Source: Pseudomonas prosekii (lineage in GTDB: Bacteria > Pseudomonadota > Gammaproteobacteria > Pseudomonadales > Pseudomonadaceae). From it: a stretch of DNA of 64,000 bases. The DNA is taken from NCBI RefSeq assembly GCF_900105155.1, contig NZ_LT629762.1, positions 5,031,501 to 5,095,500 on the forward strand, given 5' to 3'. This document shows positions 11,201-19,157 of this stretch, one piece after another; within the stretch, counting starts at the first letter, position 1; the number at the start of each line of letters is the position of its first letter. Both the position numbers and the translations under genes were made by a program. Below the pieces are notes generated by a model. That model was not told the DNA's origin and did no database searches. It was given only the letters and a program-made list of their open reading frames with translations.

Positions 11201-11537
11201 ACTGCTGGCCACGCGCATGGCGCAATTGCTCGGGGTCGAGCGGCTGGGCATCGACCGCGACTTTTTCGCCGCCGGTGGCCATTCGTTGCTGGTGATCAAA
11301 CTGGTGGCGGGCATTCGCAAGTTGTTGCAGTGCGAAATCCAGCCGGGCGTGGTCTTCGATCATCCGACCGTGGCGGGCCTGGCAGCGGCGTTGCGCGCGC
11401 AGGAAAGCAGCCCCGGCCAACTGGAGAAAATCGCCCAGGCGCGGGTGCGTCTGGACAGCATGAGCCCTGAAGAAAAAGCCCTGCTCACCGAAAAAGCCCG
11501 GCAATTGCACAACGCCAAGGCTGCTTTAAACGGTTGA
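8289..11537 (+). CDS. Pyoverdine NRPS: interface-like C domain-A(Asp)-PCP
   Basis: A 1082-aa protein, translationally coupled to the preceding NRPS by a 4-bp overlap. Residues 15-430 form a condensation-type domain whose HHxxxDG motif has degenerated to RHSFDDS (143-149), so it is unlikely to condense. The A domain follows (FTSGSTGVPKG, YRTGDLARYR, NGKIDRRAL) with pocket D-L-T-K-I-G-H-V-G, the aspartate code. A PCP (FFAAGGHSLL) ends the protein, with a helical tail (SMSPEEKALL) and neither TE nor further C domain. A catalytically dead C-like domain next to an Asp A domain matches the 'interface' domain known to partner siderophore aspartyl beta-hydroxylases. That hydroxylase is fused to the upstream protein, so the two together make one split module for beta-hydroxy-Asp, an iron ligand. 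The Asp-loaded PCP must hand its chain to another protein, most likely the Thr-TE synthetase at 14960-19123. Confidence 0.95.
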   Translation: MNEVSMDQQDLGYALTAEQQLLIERLPTAPVCADALRFLQVDIVGALDPQRLQSALDSVLAQQPMLLARLAKAPGLHGLRQFAGAAQRFPLTVQMRVVTPAEIQAQLAEWAERCHVVGESEGAQAVLYRLADERWQLVVGLARHSFDDSGVRLLYQQLLLTYAQETAQDDEETGEFSQYLEWRSEVVLDEDAAGARVYWQEHLQGADVELSTPWLAYRNSGAALPSSTALQSINLLPALREGLQQLAGSLGQSLEVLVQGAWWLLLGRLSGHEQILVGARHDSRDDYDYFSAAVGVFEKTLPLHLSLNARAPFSTWLAELAARLEEHRTWQEYWSAELAPSAARPAYGFTLSRAAQAQTAAGLQWSAQSRAESGEALFELLLELQANSAGGPQALRIHYAASRYSAQAIDGLIAQLHSVLESIVANVHGEIAKVQVSGAAEQQRLLGLNPPAQALIDGRYLPQRIADWAQTTPDAIAVTAAEQRLSYAQLQTNVEALAQALKDQGLTPGAVIALALPRSTDLVVAMLAAWRIGAAYLPLDAQWPLARQALMLEQAGAALLLVADGQIGQWHDQPLPVATVQRVLQSTSAPGSAVSVSAFDTQASDAAYVVFTSGSTGVPKGVVIEHQQLLNYTAHASQALGLPLCKQFGFTSTVAADLGNTALFGALFNGATLHVASDEQMQDGGLFAEFVQQQAIDCLKIVPSHLAALLASERAQLPHTLILGGEPIAPALVQQLARLRSDCRVFNHYGPTEATVGVLVHPLRLDADAADCGILSQVLGNNKVFVLDDNLQLAPVGVLGELYLGGAQLCRGYVNAEADAQVFIQSPFNPQERLYRTGDLARYRPDLAIQLHGRRDQQIKVRGFRIGLAEIEAELLRLPHVAQALVLPGESAQAGLLAFIVAAQTPAAGALEAIRDELALRLPSVMLPQHLQFIDSFPRLANGKIDRRALQQLAAIPANDEGLAPRDALEQLLATRMAQLLGVERLGIDRDFFAAGGHSLLVIKLVAGIRKLLQCEIQPGVVFDHPTVAGLAAALRAQESSPGQLEKIAQARVRLDSMSPEEKALLTEKARQLHNAKAALNG

Positions 11538-11552
11538 GGCGACGGAAAAAAC

Positions 11553-11584
11553 AGGCCGGCGTTTAGTGCGCCGGCCTTTTTTTG
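11553..11584 (+). terminator. Rho-independent terminator after the NRPS operon
   Basis: A perfect 9-bp stem (AGGCCGGCG / CGCCGGCCT) with a 7-nt loop is followed by seven T residues, 16 bp after the NRPS stop. It should end the NRPS transcript before fpvA. Confidence 0.92.
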
Positions 11585-11873
11585 TGAAAATTATTGTGAA
11601 TGATAAATAAACTCATTCCGGTTTTCCCCCGGTGCTGCGTCTTACTAACGTAAGCAGACAAATCGAACCGGGCAGGGTAGCCACAAGGTTCAGTTGCACC
11701 GACTGCAAAAAAACATTTTCCGCTGTCCGGACCAGCGATCGAGCCCGGGGAGGGGCCGGTCACGACTTGCCACGCACGCCTGCATGGGCCGCCGAGGCAA
11801 GCGGTTTTCAGGTCTGGCAGCGACAGGGTGCTCGGGCGCCCATGTCTTAACCACTTCAATAATAGAGAGCACG
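11585..11873 (+). promoter_or_regulatory. fpvA upstream region with a candidate ECF (FecI-type) promoter
   Basis: This 289-bp gap precedes fpvA. I found no TAAAT-N16-CGT box here, unlike the other pvd promoters. At 11616-11643 the sequence TTCCGGTTTTCCCC followed by GCGTCT resembles the -35/-10 layout of FecI-type ECF promoters, which would fit autoregulation of fpvA by FpvI. An AT-rich stretch at 11589-11612 (TGAATGATAA) has weak Fur-box similarity. Both readings are inference from motif shape. Confidence 0.4.
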
Positions 11874-14345
11874 ATGTCAGCAATTCACGAGTTCAAACCT
11901 CTGTTCAAGGCGTTGGTCATTGCCCGATCCCTGCGCTCGCGTCGTTCCATGGCCAGCCTCGGCCTGACGTGCCTGCTGCCACTCAGCGCACAGGTCTGTG
12001 CCGAAGAATTAAGTCTCAATATTCCTGCCCAGTCGTTGCCGCAGGCGCTGCAGGCATTTGGCGCGCAGACCAATCAACAGGTGATCTACAACGCCGACGA
12101 TATGGCCGGCCTGCGCAGTACACAGGTCAGCGGCAAGTTGAGCAGCGAAGCGGCGATCAGCCAGTTGCTCAGCGGCACGGGCGTCAACTACAGCTTTGAA
12201 GGCAACACGCTGATGCTGGTGCGCGGCACCTCGACTCAGGGCCTGGAACTGGGCGCCACGACCATCAGCGCGCAACAGGCCAGCGCCACCACTGAAGGTT
12301 CGAACTCGTACACCTCGAACGCCGTGACCATCGGCAAGGGCACCCACACCCTGCGGGAAATTCCGCAATCGGTAACGGTGATCACCCGCAAGCAACTGGA
12401 TGATCAGGGCATCGTCGATCTCAAGGACGCGGCCAACAAAACCACCGGTCTGGTCGGCGCGCAGGGCGTGGGCAGAGGCTTGGTCCTGTCGTCGCGCGGT
12501 TTCCAGATCGATGACTGGCAGTACGACGGTGTGCCGATCCCGCGTAACACCTACGCGCTGGGCAACTGGGCCACCCAGGACCTGATTTTCTTCGACCGCA
12601 TGGAAGTGCTGCGTGGCGCCTCGGGTCTGCTGCAAGGCACCGGCAGCCCCGGCGGCGCGGTCAACCTGGTGCGCAAACGCGGTCAGGCAGCACCCAAAGT
12701 GACCCTGACTGGCAAGGCCGGTTCGTGGGATCACTACGGTCTGCAACTGGACGCCGGCGGACCGCTGAACCAGGAAGGCACGATCCGCGGCCGCTTCGTC
12801 GCCGACCAGGACAACAGCCACTCGTTCGTTGATTCCGAATGGTACGAAACCACCTCGCTGTACGGCGCGCTGGACTTTGACCTGAGCGACGCCACCACAG
12901 TCGGCTTCGCGGTCAGCCAGTCCGACGGCGAATCGCGCTCCAATGTCCGCGGCTTCCCGCGTTATGCCGACGGCAAACCGATCGACCTGCCACGCAAGAC
13001 GTACACCGGCGCGAAGTGGAACCATTCGGACATCGATGTCACCACGCTTTACACCGATCTGGAACACCGCTTCAACGACGACTGGGCTTTCAAGGTCGGC
13101 GCCGTGCGCATGACGGAAACCAACAAGGCGAAAAACCAGCGCGTGCAAAACGGCATCAACGCCGATGGCACCGGGGTGCAATACGCGGACTTCCTGACAG
13201 ACCTGGACTCCACCAAAGTCGCTCTGGACATGAACGTCACCGGCAAGTTCGACGCCTGGTCGATGCAGCAGGAAGTGATGTTCGGCGGCAACTATTCGAA
13301 GGTGACGACCGATGACAAGTACGCGCGGACCTTCAACAACAGCTCCGACAATATCTTCGACATCAATCACGATCGTCCCGACATCAGCTACGAAGGTTTG
13401 ATCAACAGCCCGGGTGGCCGTGGCTTCCCGAGCGAATACGACATTCGCCAGAAAGGCCTGTATGGCAGCTGGCGAGTCAAACCGGTCGACGACCTGACGC
13501 TGGTTCTCGGTTCGCGGGTCAGCTGGTACGACTACAGCTACAAATCCTGGACCCAGACCACCACCGCCATCACCGAAGAACCTGAAAGCACCTCCACCGA
13601 ATCCGGTGAAGTCACGCCTTACGCCGGGATCATTTATGACCTGAGCCGCGAGTGGTCGGTCTACGCCAGCTACACCGACGTGTTTGTGCCGCAGACCGAA
13701 CGCACTACGGGCGGCTCGGTGGTCAAGCCGATTATCGGCAGCAACTATGAAGTGGGCATCAAAGGCGAGTTGATGGATGGCCGCATCAATACGTCCTTGG
13801 CGCTGTTCCGTTATGACCAGGAAAACCGTGCCGTTATCGACACGGCCGGCGAGCAGAGTTGTGACGGTTGGTATTGCTCGAATGCTTCGGGCAAGGTCCG
13901 CAGTCAGGGTCTGGATGCCGAGATCAGCGGTGAGGTGATCGACAATCTGCAACTGTTTGCCGGTTATACCTATAACACTACGAAGTATCTGGAAGACCCG
14001 GAGAACGAGGGCAAGATCTTTAGCTGGTGGACGCCGAAACATATGTTGCGGGTGTGGGGCAATTATCAGTTCACTGGCGATTGGAAGCAGGTCAGCACGG
14101 GTTTGGGCTTCACCGCTCAGACTCACACGGTGGGTTTCGATCATGCGGTGAATGTGCCGGGTTATGCGGTGTGGAATGCGCGGGTCGGTTATCAGTTGAC
14201 GCCGGAGATCGAGTTGGCGATGAATGCGAACAACTTGTTTGACAAGGGGTATTTCACGCCGGCTTACAATCAGATTAATGGCAACAATAATTATGGTGAT
14301 CCGCGTAATGTGATGTTCAGTGTGAAGTACACGCCTGAGTTCTGA
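11874..14345 (+). CDS. fpvA: TonB-dependent ferripyoverdine receptor with signalling domain
   Basis: An 823-aa outer-membrane receptor. The ATG at 11874 is chosen because it follows AGAG and starts a signal peptide (residues 1-43, ending near SAQVCAEE). An STN secretin/TonB signalling domain follows (LSLNIPAQSLPQALQAFG to about residue 120), then a plug (EIPQSVTVITRKQLDDQGI, and the typical MEVLRGASGLLQGTGSPGG) and a 22-strand barrel ending in the aromatic KYTPEF expected for outer-membrane insertion. It imports ferripyoverdine and, through the STN domain, signals to an anti-sigma factor controlling FpvI and PvdS. Position between the NRPS genes and pvdE matches P. aeruginosa fpvA. It should be specific for the peptide made by the flanking synthetases. 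Convergent with the Thr-TE synthetase. Confidence 0.95.
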   Translation: MSAIHEFKPLFKALVIARSLRSRRSMASLGLTCLLPLSAQVCAEELSLNIPAQSLPQALQAFGAQTNQQVIYNADDMAGLRSTQVSGKLSSEAAISQLLSGTGVNYSFEGNTLMLVRGTSTQGLELGATTISAQQASATTEGSNSYTSNAVTIGKGTHTLREIPQSVTVITRKQLDDQGIVDLKDAANKTTGLVGAQGVGRGLVLSSRGFQIDDWQYDGVPIPRNTYALGNWATQDLIFFDRMEVLRGASGLLQGTGSPGGAVNLVRKRGQAAPKVTLTGKAGSWDHYGLQLDAGGPLNQEGTIRGRFVADQDNSHSFVDSEWYETTSLYGALDFDLSDATTVGFAVSQSDGESRSNVRGFPRYADGKPIDLPRKTYTGAKWNHSDIDVTTLYTDLEHRFNDDWAFKVGAVRMTETNKAKNQRVQNGINADGTGVQYADFLTDLDSTKVALDMNVTGKFDAWSMQQEVMFGGNYSKVTTDDKYARTFNNSSDNIFDINHDRPDISYEGLINSPGGRGFPSEYDIRQKGLYGSWRVKPVDDLTLVLGSRVSWYDYSYKSWTQTTTAITEEPESTSTESGEVTPYAGIIYDLSREWSVYASYTDVFVPQTERTTGGSVVKPIIGSNYEVGIKGELMDGRINTSLALFRYDQENRAVIDTAGEQSCDGWYCSNASGKVRSQGLDAEISGEVIDNLQLFAGYTYNTTKYLEDPENEGKIFSWWTPKHMLRVWGNYQFTGDWKQVSTGLGFTAQTHTVGFDHAVNVPGYAVWNARVGYQLTPEIELAMNANNLFDKGYFTPAYNQINGNNNYGDPRNVMFSVKYTPEF

Positions 14346-14368
14346 TTGCGTTTTCACTGTTTGACTGG

Positions 14369-14401
14369 GCCCGACTCGCGATGTGTGAGTCGGGCTTTTT
14401 A
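14369..14401 (+). terminator. Rho-independent terminator of fpvA
   Basis: GCCCGACTC and GAGTCGGGC form a perfect 9-bp stem with a 9-nt loop, followed by TTTTTATT, 23 bp after the fpvA stop. Confidence 0.9.
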
Positions 14402-14427
14402 TTGGCCCGACCCGTATCCCCCGAGTC

Positions 14428-14857
14428 TGCGCAATCCCTGTAGGAGTGAGCCTGCTCGCGATAGCTTTCTATCAGCCAACTTGTTCTTGTCGGGTGTACA
14501 TATCCATTTCTGCGGTCACGGCGGCATTGGGTTTCGCTTTTACAGCGAGTCACTTTCGAGAAGCGCGAAAGTAACCAAAGCGCTCTTGCCCCTTTCGTTC
14601 GGTGCCTCGCCTAGGCTCGGCATGCCCTCGCTCCGGTCCTGCTCCGTGGGCCCGCCGCCATCGGCCATCCCTGGCCGGGGGCGGCTAACCCGGCATCCTT
14701 GCCGGGTTGCCCACTACGCAGAACCTGCGCTCGGCCTCACGAGGGGGCGGGCACCGCAAAAGCGCCGCGAGGCGGCCTGATAGCCGACCTGGTTCTCCCG
14801 GATATGCGCAATCCCTGTAGGAGTGAGCCTGCTCGCGATAGCTCCCTAACAGCCAAC
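14428..14857. repeat. 324-bp element between two copies of a 53-bp REP half-site
   Basis: Near-identical 53-bp segments at 14428-14480 and 14805-14857 (both containing GTAGGAGTGAGCCTGCTCGC and ending AGCCAAC) flank a 324-bp stretch. The interior includes AGCGAGTCACTTTCGAGAAG and a proline/arginine-rich pseudo-reading frame. I recognise it as a dispersed non-coding repeat common in P. fluorescens genomes, from memory only. No gene with a supported start is seen in 14346-14959. Confidence 0.7.
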
Positions 14858-14885
14858 CACTTTCTTGCTGATTCAAAAACATCAA

Positions 14886-14956
14886 AATGTGGGAGCGAGC
14901 TTGCTCGCGATAGGCAGCGACGCGATGTGTCTGGATCACTTCATCGCGTCGCTGCA
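14886..14956. repeat. REP half-site plus 14-bp perfect inverted repeat
   Basis: GTGGGAGCGAGCTTGCTCGC is followed by GCAGCGACGCGATG (14914-14927) and its exact complement at 14942-14955, with a 14-nt loop. The hairpin lies 4 bp beyond the stop of the minus-strand Thr-TE synthetase and could end that transcript, although there is no clear T run. Confidence 0.7.
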
Positions 14957-14959
14957 TTT

Positions 14960-17900
14960 CTACTGAGGAGGAGGGGGGTAGCGCTGGGTGCTCACGCTCG
15001 CGAGGAATGTTTCAATCACTGATTCGATCAGTGTGTCGTCGAAGATCATGCTGCGGTGCAGCAGCGGTGAGTGCATTGAGCAGTTGAGTGCGCCGGTGCG
15101 GCTGTAGCGTTTGATCAGGGTTTCGTTGAAGGCCAGTTCTTGCGCGGTTTTTTCCGGCGTGGCCCACCAGCAGCTGGGCTGGACGGTTACCGGTTTGAAG
15201 GTGAACGCTGCGAACGCTTCGACCAGGCGATCGTGTACCGCGAACGCCTGGGCATTCATGACTTCGTTTTTGATGTTTTGCACGGTCGCCAGCAAGTCGC
15301 CCTGGCCGGGTTCGACCAGCCCGGTTGCCCAGTCATAAAACCCTTTCACCGAACCTTGCGGCGAATCTCGCAGCCACGCCGCCGTGTGCTCGGTCAGCGT
15401 CGGGAACAGCAGGTCGAAGTAGTGAATGGCATCGCGGATTTCTTCCGAGGCTTCGCTGTGGCTCGCCTCGTCGAGTTGGCGCTGGCGCGGCAGGTCGGCG
15501 GGGTACAGGTGCTCTGGAACGGTGCTGTCGACCAAGCCTAAAAAAGCCACCTGATGGCCTAGGCCTTCGAGCGTGGCGGCGATGTCCAGCGCGATGGCGC
15601 CGCCCAATGACCAGCCCAGCAGGTGATAAGGGCCTTGCGGTTGGGCCTTGATGATTTCGCTGCTGTAATCGGCAATCATCTCGTCCCAGGTGTGCGTGTC
15701 GTTATGTTGCTCGCTGAACCCGCGATGTATCACGCCGCTCACCGCCGCATGCGCCTTGAGTTTTTTCGCCAACGGCTGGTAGCAAAACACGATGCCACCG
15801 CTCGGGTGCAAACAGAACAATGTGGGCGATCCGCTCGGCGCGCTGTTCAGTTCGACCACGCATTGGCTCTGATCGCGATGCTTGCGCGAAAGAAACGCCG
15901 CCAACTGCGCAATGCTCGGGTGCGCCAGCAGTTCTTGCAGGCGCAGGTCGATGTTCAATTGCGCTTTGAGTGTGGAAATGAACTGGATCGCCAGAATCGA
16001 GTGCCCGCCGAGTTCGAAGAAATTGTCGCTGATGCCCACCCGGTCAACCCCCAGCGCTTGTTGCCAGAGTTCCGCCAGCGCTTGCTCCAGCGGTGTTTGC
16101 GGCGCCACGTAAGCTTGCTGCCACAGACTGGCGTCGGGCGCCGGCAATTTACTACGGTCGAGTTTGCCGTTGGCATTCAGCGGGAAATCTTCGATGAACG
16201 ACAGATGCGCCGGCACCATGTAGTCCGGCAACTGTGATCGCAGCGCGGCGAGCAATTGCTCGCGCAGTTCGGCGGTCGGTGGTTCGCTGGCGATCACGTA
16301 GCCGACCAGTTGCTGCCCGCTCGGCCCTTCGTGTGTCAGCACCACGCAATCGCGCACCGCCGGCAAGCCTTGGAGGCGCGCCTGAATTTCCCCCAGCTCG
16401 ATGCGGAACCCGCGAATTTTTACCTGATGATCGATGCGCCCGGCGTATTCGATGCTGCCGTCGGCGCCATAGCGGGCGAGGTCGCCGGTGCGATACAACA
16501 GCCCGCCGGGCAACGCGTCGAATGGATCAGGAATGAAACGGCTGGCGCTCAGGCTCCGGCGGTTGAGGTAGCCGCGCGCCAGGCCGGCGCCGCCGACATA
16601 CAGCTCGCCGATACAACCTTTGGCCACCGGGTTTAGCTGCGGGTCGAGCACGTACCACGACAGGTCGACAATCGGCACGCCCAACGGGCTGGCCGCCGCA
16701 CAGTCGAGGTCGGCCAGCGACAGCGGCCGGTACGTCACGTGCACGGTGGTTTCGGTGATGCCGTACATATTGACCAACTGCGGTGCGTGATCGCCGAAGC
16801 GCTCGAACCACGGGCGCAGGCTTTGCACGTCGATCGCCTCGCCACCAAAAATCACGTAACGCAACTGTTGCTTCAGGCTCTGGCCCGGCGCGCAGGCAAT
16901 TTGCATCAATTGCTTGAACGCCGAAGGCGTCTGGTTCAGCACGCTGACTTTTTCTGCGCAGAGCAGCGCGTACATGTCTTGCGGCGAACGGCTGATCGCG
17001 TGCGGCACGATCACCAGTCGGCCACCGTGCAGCAGTGCGCCGAAGATTTCCCACACCGAGAAATCGAACGCGTAGGAATGAAACAGGCACCAGACGTCGC
17101 GGTGATTGAAAGCAAACCAGTCAGCCGTGGCGTCGAACAGACGCATCACGTTGTGGTGCGGCAGCAGCGCGCCCTTCGGTTTGCCGGTGGAGCCGGAGGT
17201 GTAAATCACATACGCGAGGTTGTCCGGGTGCACCGCAACGTCGGGATTGTGCTCGGCGCCAGTGGCCGTCGGCTCGAGGATCAGGCAGCGCACCTCGGGC
17301 GGCAGCGCCAGTTGTTCGCGCAGGTGCGCCTGGGTCAGGACCACCGTGATACCGCTGTCCTCAATCATGTAGGCCAGTCGCTCGGCCGGATACGCCGGGT
17401 CGAGTGGCACGTAAGCGCCGCCGGCCTTGAGGATCGCCAGCAGGCCGATGATCATCTGTGGCGTGCGTTCCGCCGCGATGCCCACCAGCACTTCCGGCCC
17501 GACCCCTGCGCCGATCAATTGATGAGCCAGGCGATTGGCCTGGCGATTGAGCTCGGCGTAACTCATGTGCTGTTCGCCAAACGTCAACGCGATGGCTTCA
17601 CCGGCACGGCTGGCCTGTGCCTCGATCGCCTGATGCAGACAGCGTTGGCGCGGCAGCCGGGTTGGCTGTGGATTCCATTCGGTGAGGGTCTGGCGGTGTT
17701 CGTGCGGGCTGAGCAACGGCAACTCGCCGACGCTGCGTTCAGGTGTCTGAATCATCGCTTGCAGCAGGTTCTGCCAATGCCCGGCGATGCGCTCGATGGT
17801 GGTGACCTGGTAGAGGTCGCGACTGAATTCCAGACTGGCCGTCAGGCCTTGCGCGGAGTATTCGACATCCAGTGACAGGTCGAATTTCGCCTGATTTTCC

Positions 17901-19123
17901 CCGGCATCAAGGAAGTCCAGCGTCAGCCCATCCCAAACCATCGGCGGCGCGTCCGCACCGCCTGTGCGCCAATTGAACAACACCTGGAACAGTGGATTTG
18001 CGCTGTGGTTGGTCGGCCTTTGTAACTGGTCGATCAGCAGTTCCAGCGGGTAATCGGCATGGTCCATCGCCGCCAGCGACTGGCCGCGCAGTGCCTGCAG
18101 GAAATCCACCGTGCGCTGGCACGGATCGAGGCGCACGCGGTACACCTGGCTGCTGACGAAAAACCCCACCAGCTCCTGGGTTTCGCCGCGATTGCGGTTG
18201 GCGTTGGGCACGCCGACGGTGAAGTCGTTCTGGTTGCTGTAGCGCGCCAGCAGCAATTGCCAGGCACCCAGCGCCAGCACAAATGGCGTCAATCCCTGAC
18301 GCTGGCAGAACGCGTTGAAGGCCTCGGCGAGAGCCGGTTCAAGCGTCCACTGCAAGCGTCCGGCCAAGTGCTGCTGACCGTCGGCGCGAGTCGCGTCCTG
18401 CGGCAATTCAAGCACCGGCAATTCACCGCCCAGGTACTCGCGCCAGTAATCGCCGCTGCGCGCGCAAGCGCTACTGTCGAGGTATTCGCCGCGCTGCCAG
18501 TGCGCGTGATCGGCGTACTGCAAGTGCAGCGGCGGCAACGGCGAATCATCACCCGCCCGCGCCTGAGCGTAGGCGCGCGACAAATCCTCCATCAGGATCG
18601 CGTTGGACCAGGCGTCCGAGACGATGTGGTGCATGTTCAGCAGCAACAGGTATTGCCCCGGCGCGGTGGTCAGCAACGTCGCCCGAATCAACGGCGCCTG
18701 GCGCAGATCGAAAGCCCGCGTCGCTTGATCCTGGATGCGCTGCGCCAGTGCTGCGGCGCGGGCCTGCTCGTCGAGGGTCGACAGGTCTTCGCGGTGCAGG
18801 GTCAGCCGCGCTTCACGCTCGACGATCTGTGTCGGCACGCCATCGAGTTCGGTGAAGGCGCTGCGCAGGATGTCGTGGCGGTCAATCACGCGATTCAGCG
18901 CCGCCTCTAGCGCATCGGCATGCAGCTCACCGCTCAGGCGCAAGGCGCGCGGCAAGTTGTACGCCGAACTGTGCGGCGCGCGTTGCTGCTCCAGCCACAA
19001 GCGCTGCTGGGCAAACGACAGCGGCGCTTGCTCCAGTCGGGTTGTGGTCGCCGGGGCGTGGACGGCGTCATCGGCCTCTGCCAGCAGCAGCGCCAGCAGA
19101 TCATCATCAAGAAGTTCGTTCAT
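14960..19123 (-). CDS. Terminal pyoverdine NRPS: C-A(Thr)-PCP-TE
   Basis: A 1387-aa single-module synthetase with thioesterase. C domain of LCL type (PLSFAQQRLWLEQQ; active site HHIVSDAWS, with Ala where Gly is usual). A domain at about 470-990 with pocket D-F-W-N-I-G-M-V-H, the threonine code, and core motifs YTSGSTGKPKG and YRTGDLARYG. PCP (FFELGGHSI). TE at about 1110-1387 with nucleophile motif GWSLGG (Ser1172). It begins 34 bp after pvdE on the same strand, so the two are probably co-transcribed. Neither plus-strand pyoverdine NRPS in the window has a TE, so this protein most likely adds the last residue, Thr, and releases or cyclises the peptide. P. aeruginosa PvdD likewise ends in Thr-TE, but there the gene is downstream of fpvA on the other side; its place behind pvdE is unusual. 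Confidence 0.95.
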   Translation of the reverse strand: MNELLDDDLLALLLAEADDAVHAPATTTRLEQAPLSFAQQRLWLEQQRAPHSSAYNLPRALRLSGELHADALEAALNRVIDRHDILRSAFTELDGVPTQIVEREARLTLHREDLSTLDEQARAAALAQRIQDQATRAFDLRQAPLIRATLLTTAPGQYLLLLNMHHIVSDAWSNAILMEDLSRAYAQARAGDDSPLPPLHLQYADHAHWQRGEYLDSSACARSGDYWREYLGGELPVLELPQDATRADGQQHLAGRLQWTLEPALAEAFNAFCQRQGLTPFVLALGAWQLLLARYSNQNDFTVGVPNANRNRGETQELVGFFVSSQVYRVRLDPCQRTVDFLQALRGQSLAAMDHADYPLELLIDQLQRPTNHSANPLFQVLFNWRTGGADAPPMVWDGLTLDFLDAGENQAKFDLSLDVEYSAQGLTASLEFSRDLYQVTTIERIAGHWQNLLQAMIQTPERSVGELPLLSPHEHRQTLTEWNPQPTRLPRQRCLHQAIEAQASRAGEAIALTFGEQHMSYAELNRQANRLAHQLIGAGVGPEVLVGIAAERTPQMIIGLLAILKAGGAYVPLDPAYPAERLAYMIEDSGITVVLTQAHLREQLALPPEVRCLILEPTATGAEHNPDVAVHPDNLAYVIYTSGSTGKPKGALLPHHNVMRLFDATADWFAFNHRDVWCLFHSYAFDFSVWEIFGALLHGGRLVIVPHAISRSPQDMYALLCAEKVSVLNQTPSAFKQLMQIACAPGQSLKQQLRYVIFGGEAIDVQSLRPWFERFGDHAPQLVNMYGITETTVHVTYRPLSLADLDCAAASPLGVPIVDLSWYVLDPQLNPVAKGCIGELYVGGAGLARGYLNRRSLSASRFIPDPFDALPGGLLYRTGDLARYGADGSIEYAGRIDHQVKIRGFRIELGEIQARLQGLPAVRDCVVLTHEGPSGQQLVGYVIASEPPTAELREQLLAALRSQLPDYMVPAHLSFIEDFPLNANGKLDRSKLPAPDASLWQQAYVAPQTPLEQALAELWQQALGVDRVGISDNFFELGGHSILAIQFISTLKAQLNIDLRLQELLAHPSIAQLAAFLSRKHRDQSQCVVELNSAPSGSPTLFCLHPSGGIVFCYQPLAKKLKAHAAVSGVIHRGFSEQHNDTHTWDEMIADYSSEIIKAQPQGPYHLLGWSLGGAIALDIAATLEGLGHQVAFLGLVDSTVPEHLYPADLPRQRQLDEASHSEASEEIRDAIHYFDLLFPTLTEHTAAWLRDSPQGSVKGFYDWATGLVEPGQGDLLATVQNIKNEVMNAQAFAVHDRLVEAFAAFTFKPVTVQPSCWWATPEKTAQELAFNETLIKRYSRTGALNCSMHSPLLHRSMIFDDTLIESVIETFLASVSTQRYPPPPQ

Positions 19124-19157
19124 GGGAGCTCACAAAAGGCGCAGAAAGTGGGGCGGC

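Noticed and set aside
11599..11640. An iron-starvation box at fpvA from TAAAT at 11604
   Set aside because: The nearest CGT is 29 bases away, not 16-17.
12009..14357. Long antisense open frame opposite fpvA (782 codons)
   Set aside because: Low-complexity Arg/His/Val/Gln-rich translation without domains; a shadow of GC-rich codon use in fpvA.
14346..14780. A 144-codon frame after fpvA
   Set aside because: It runs through the fpvA terminator and REP sequences and has no ribosome-binding site.
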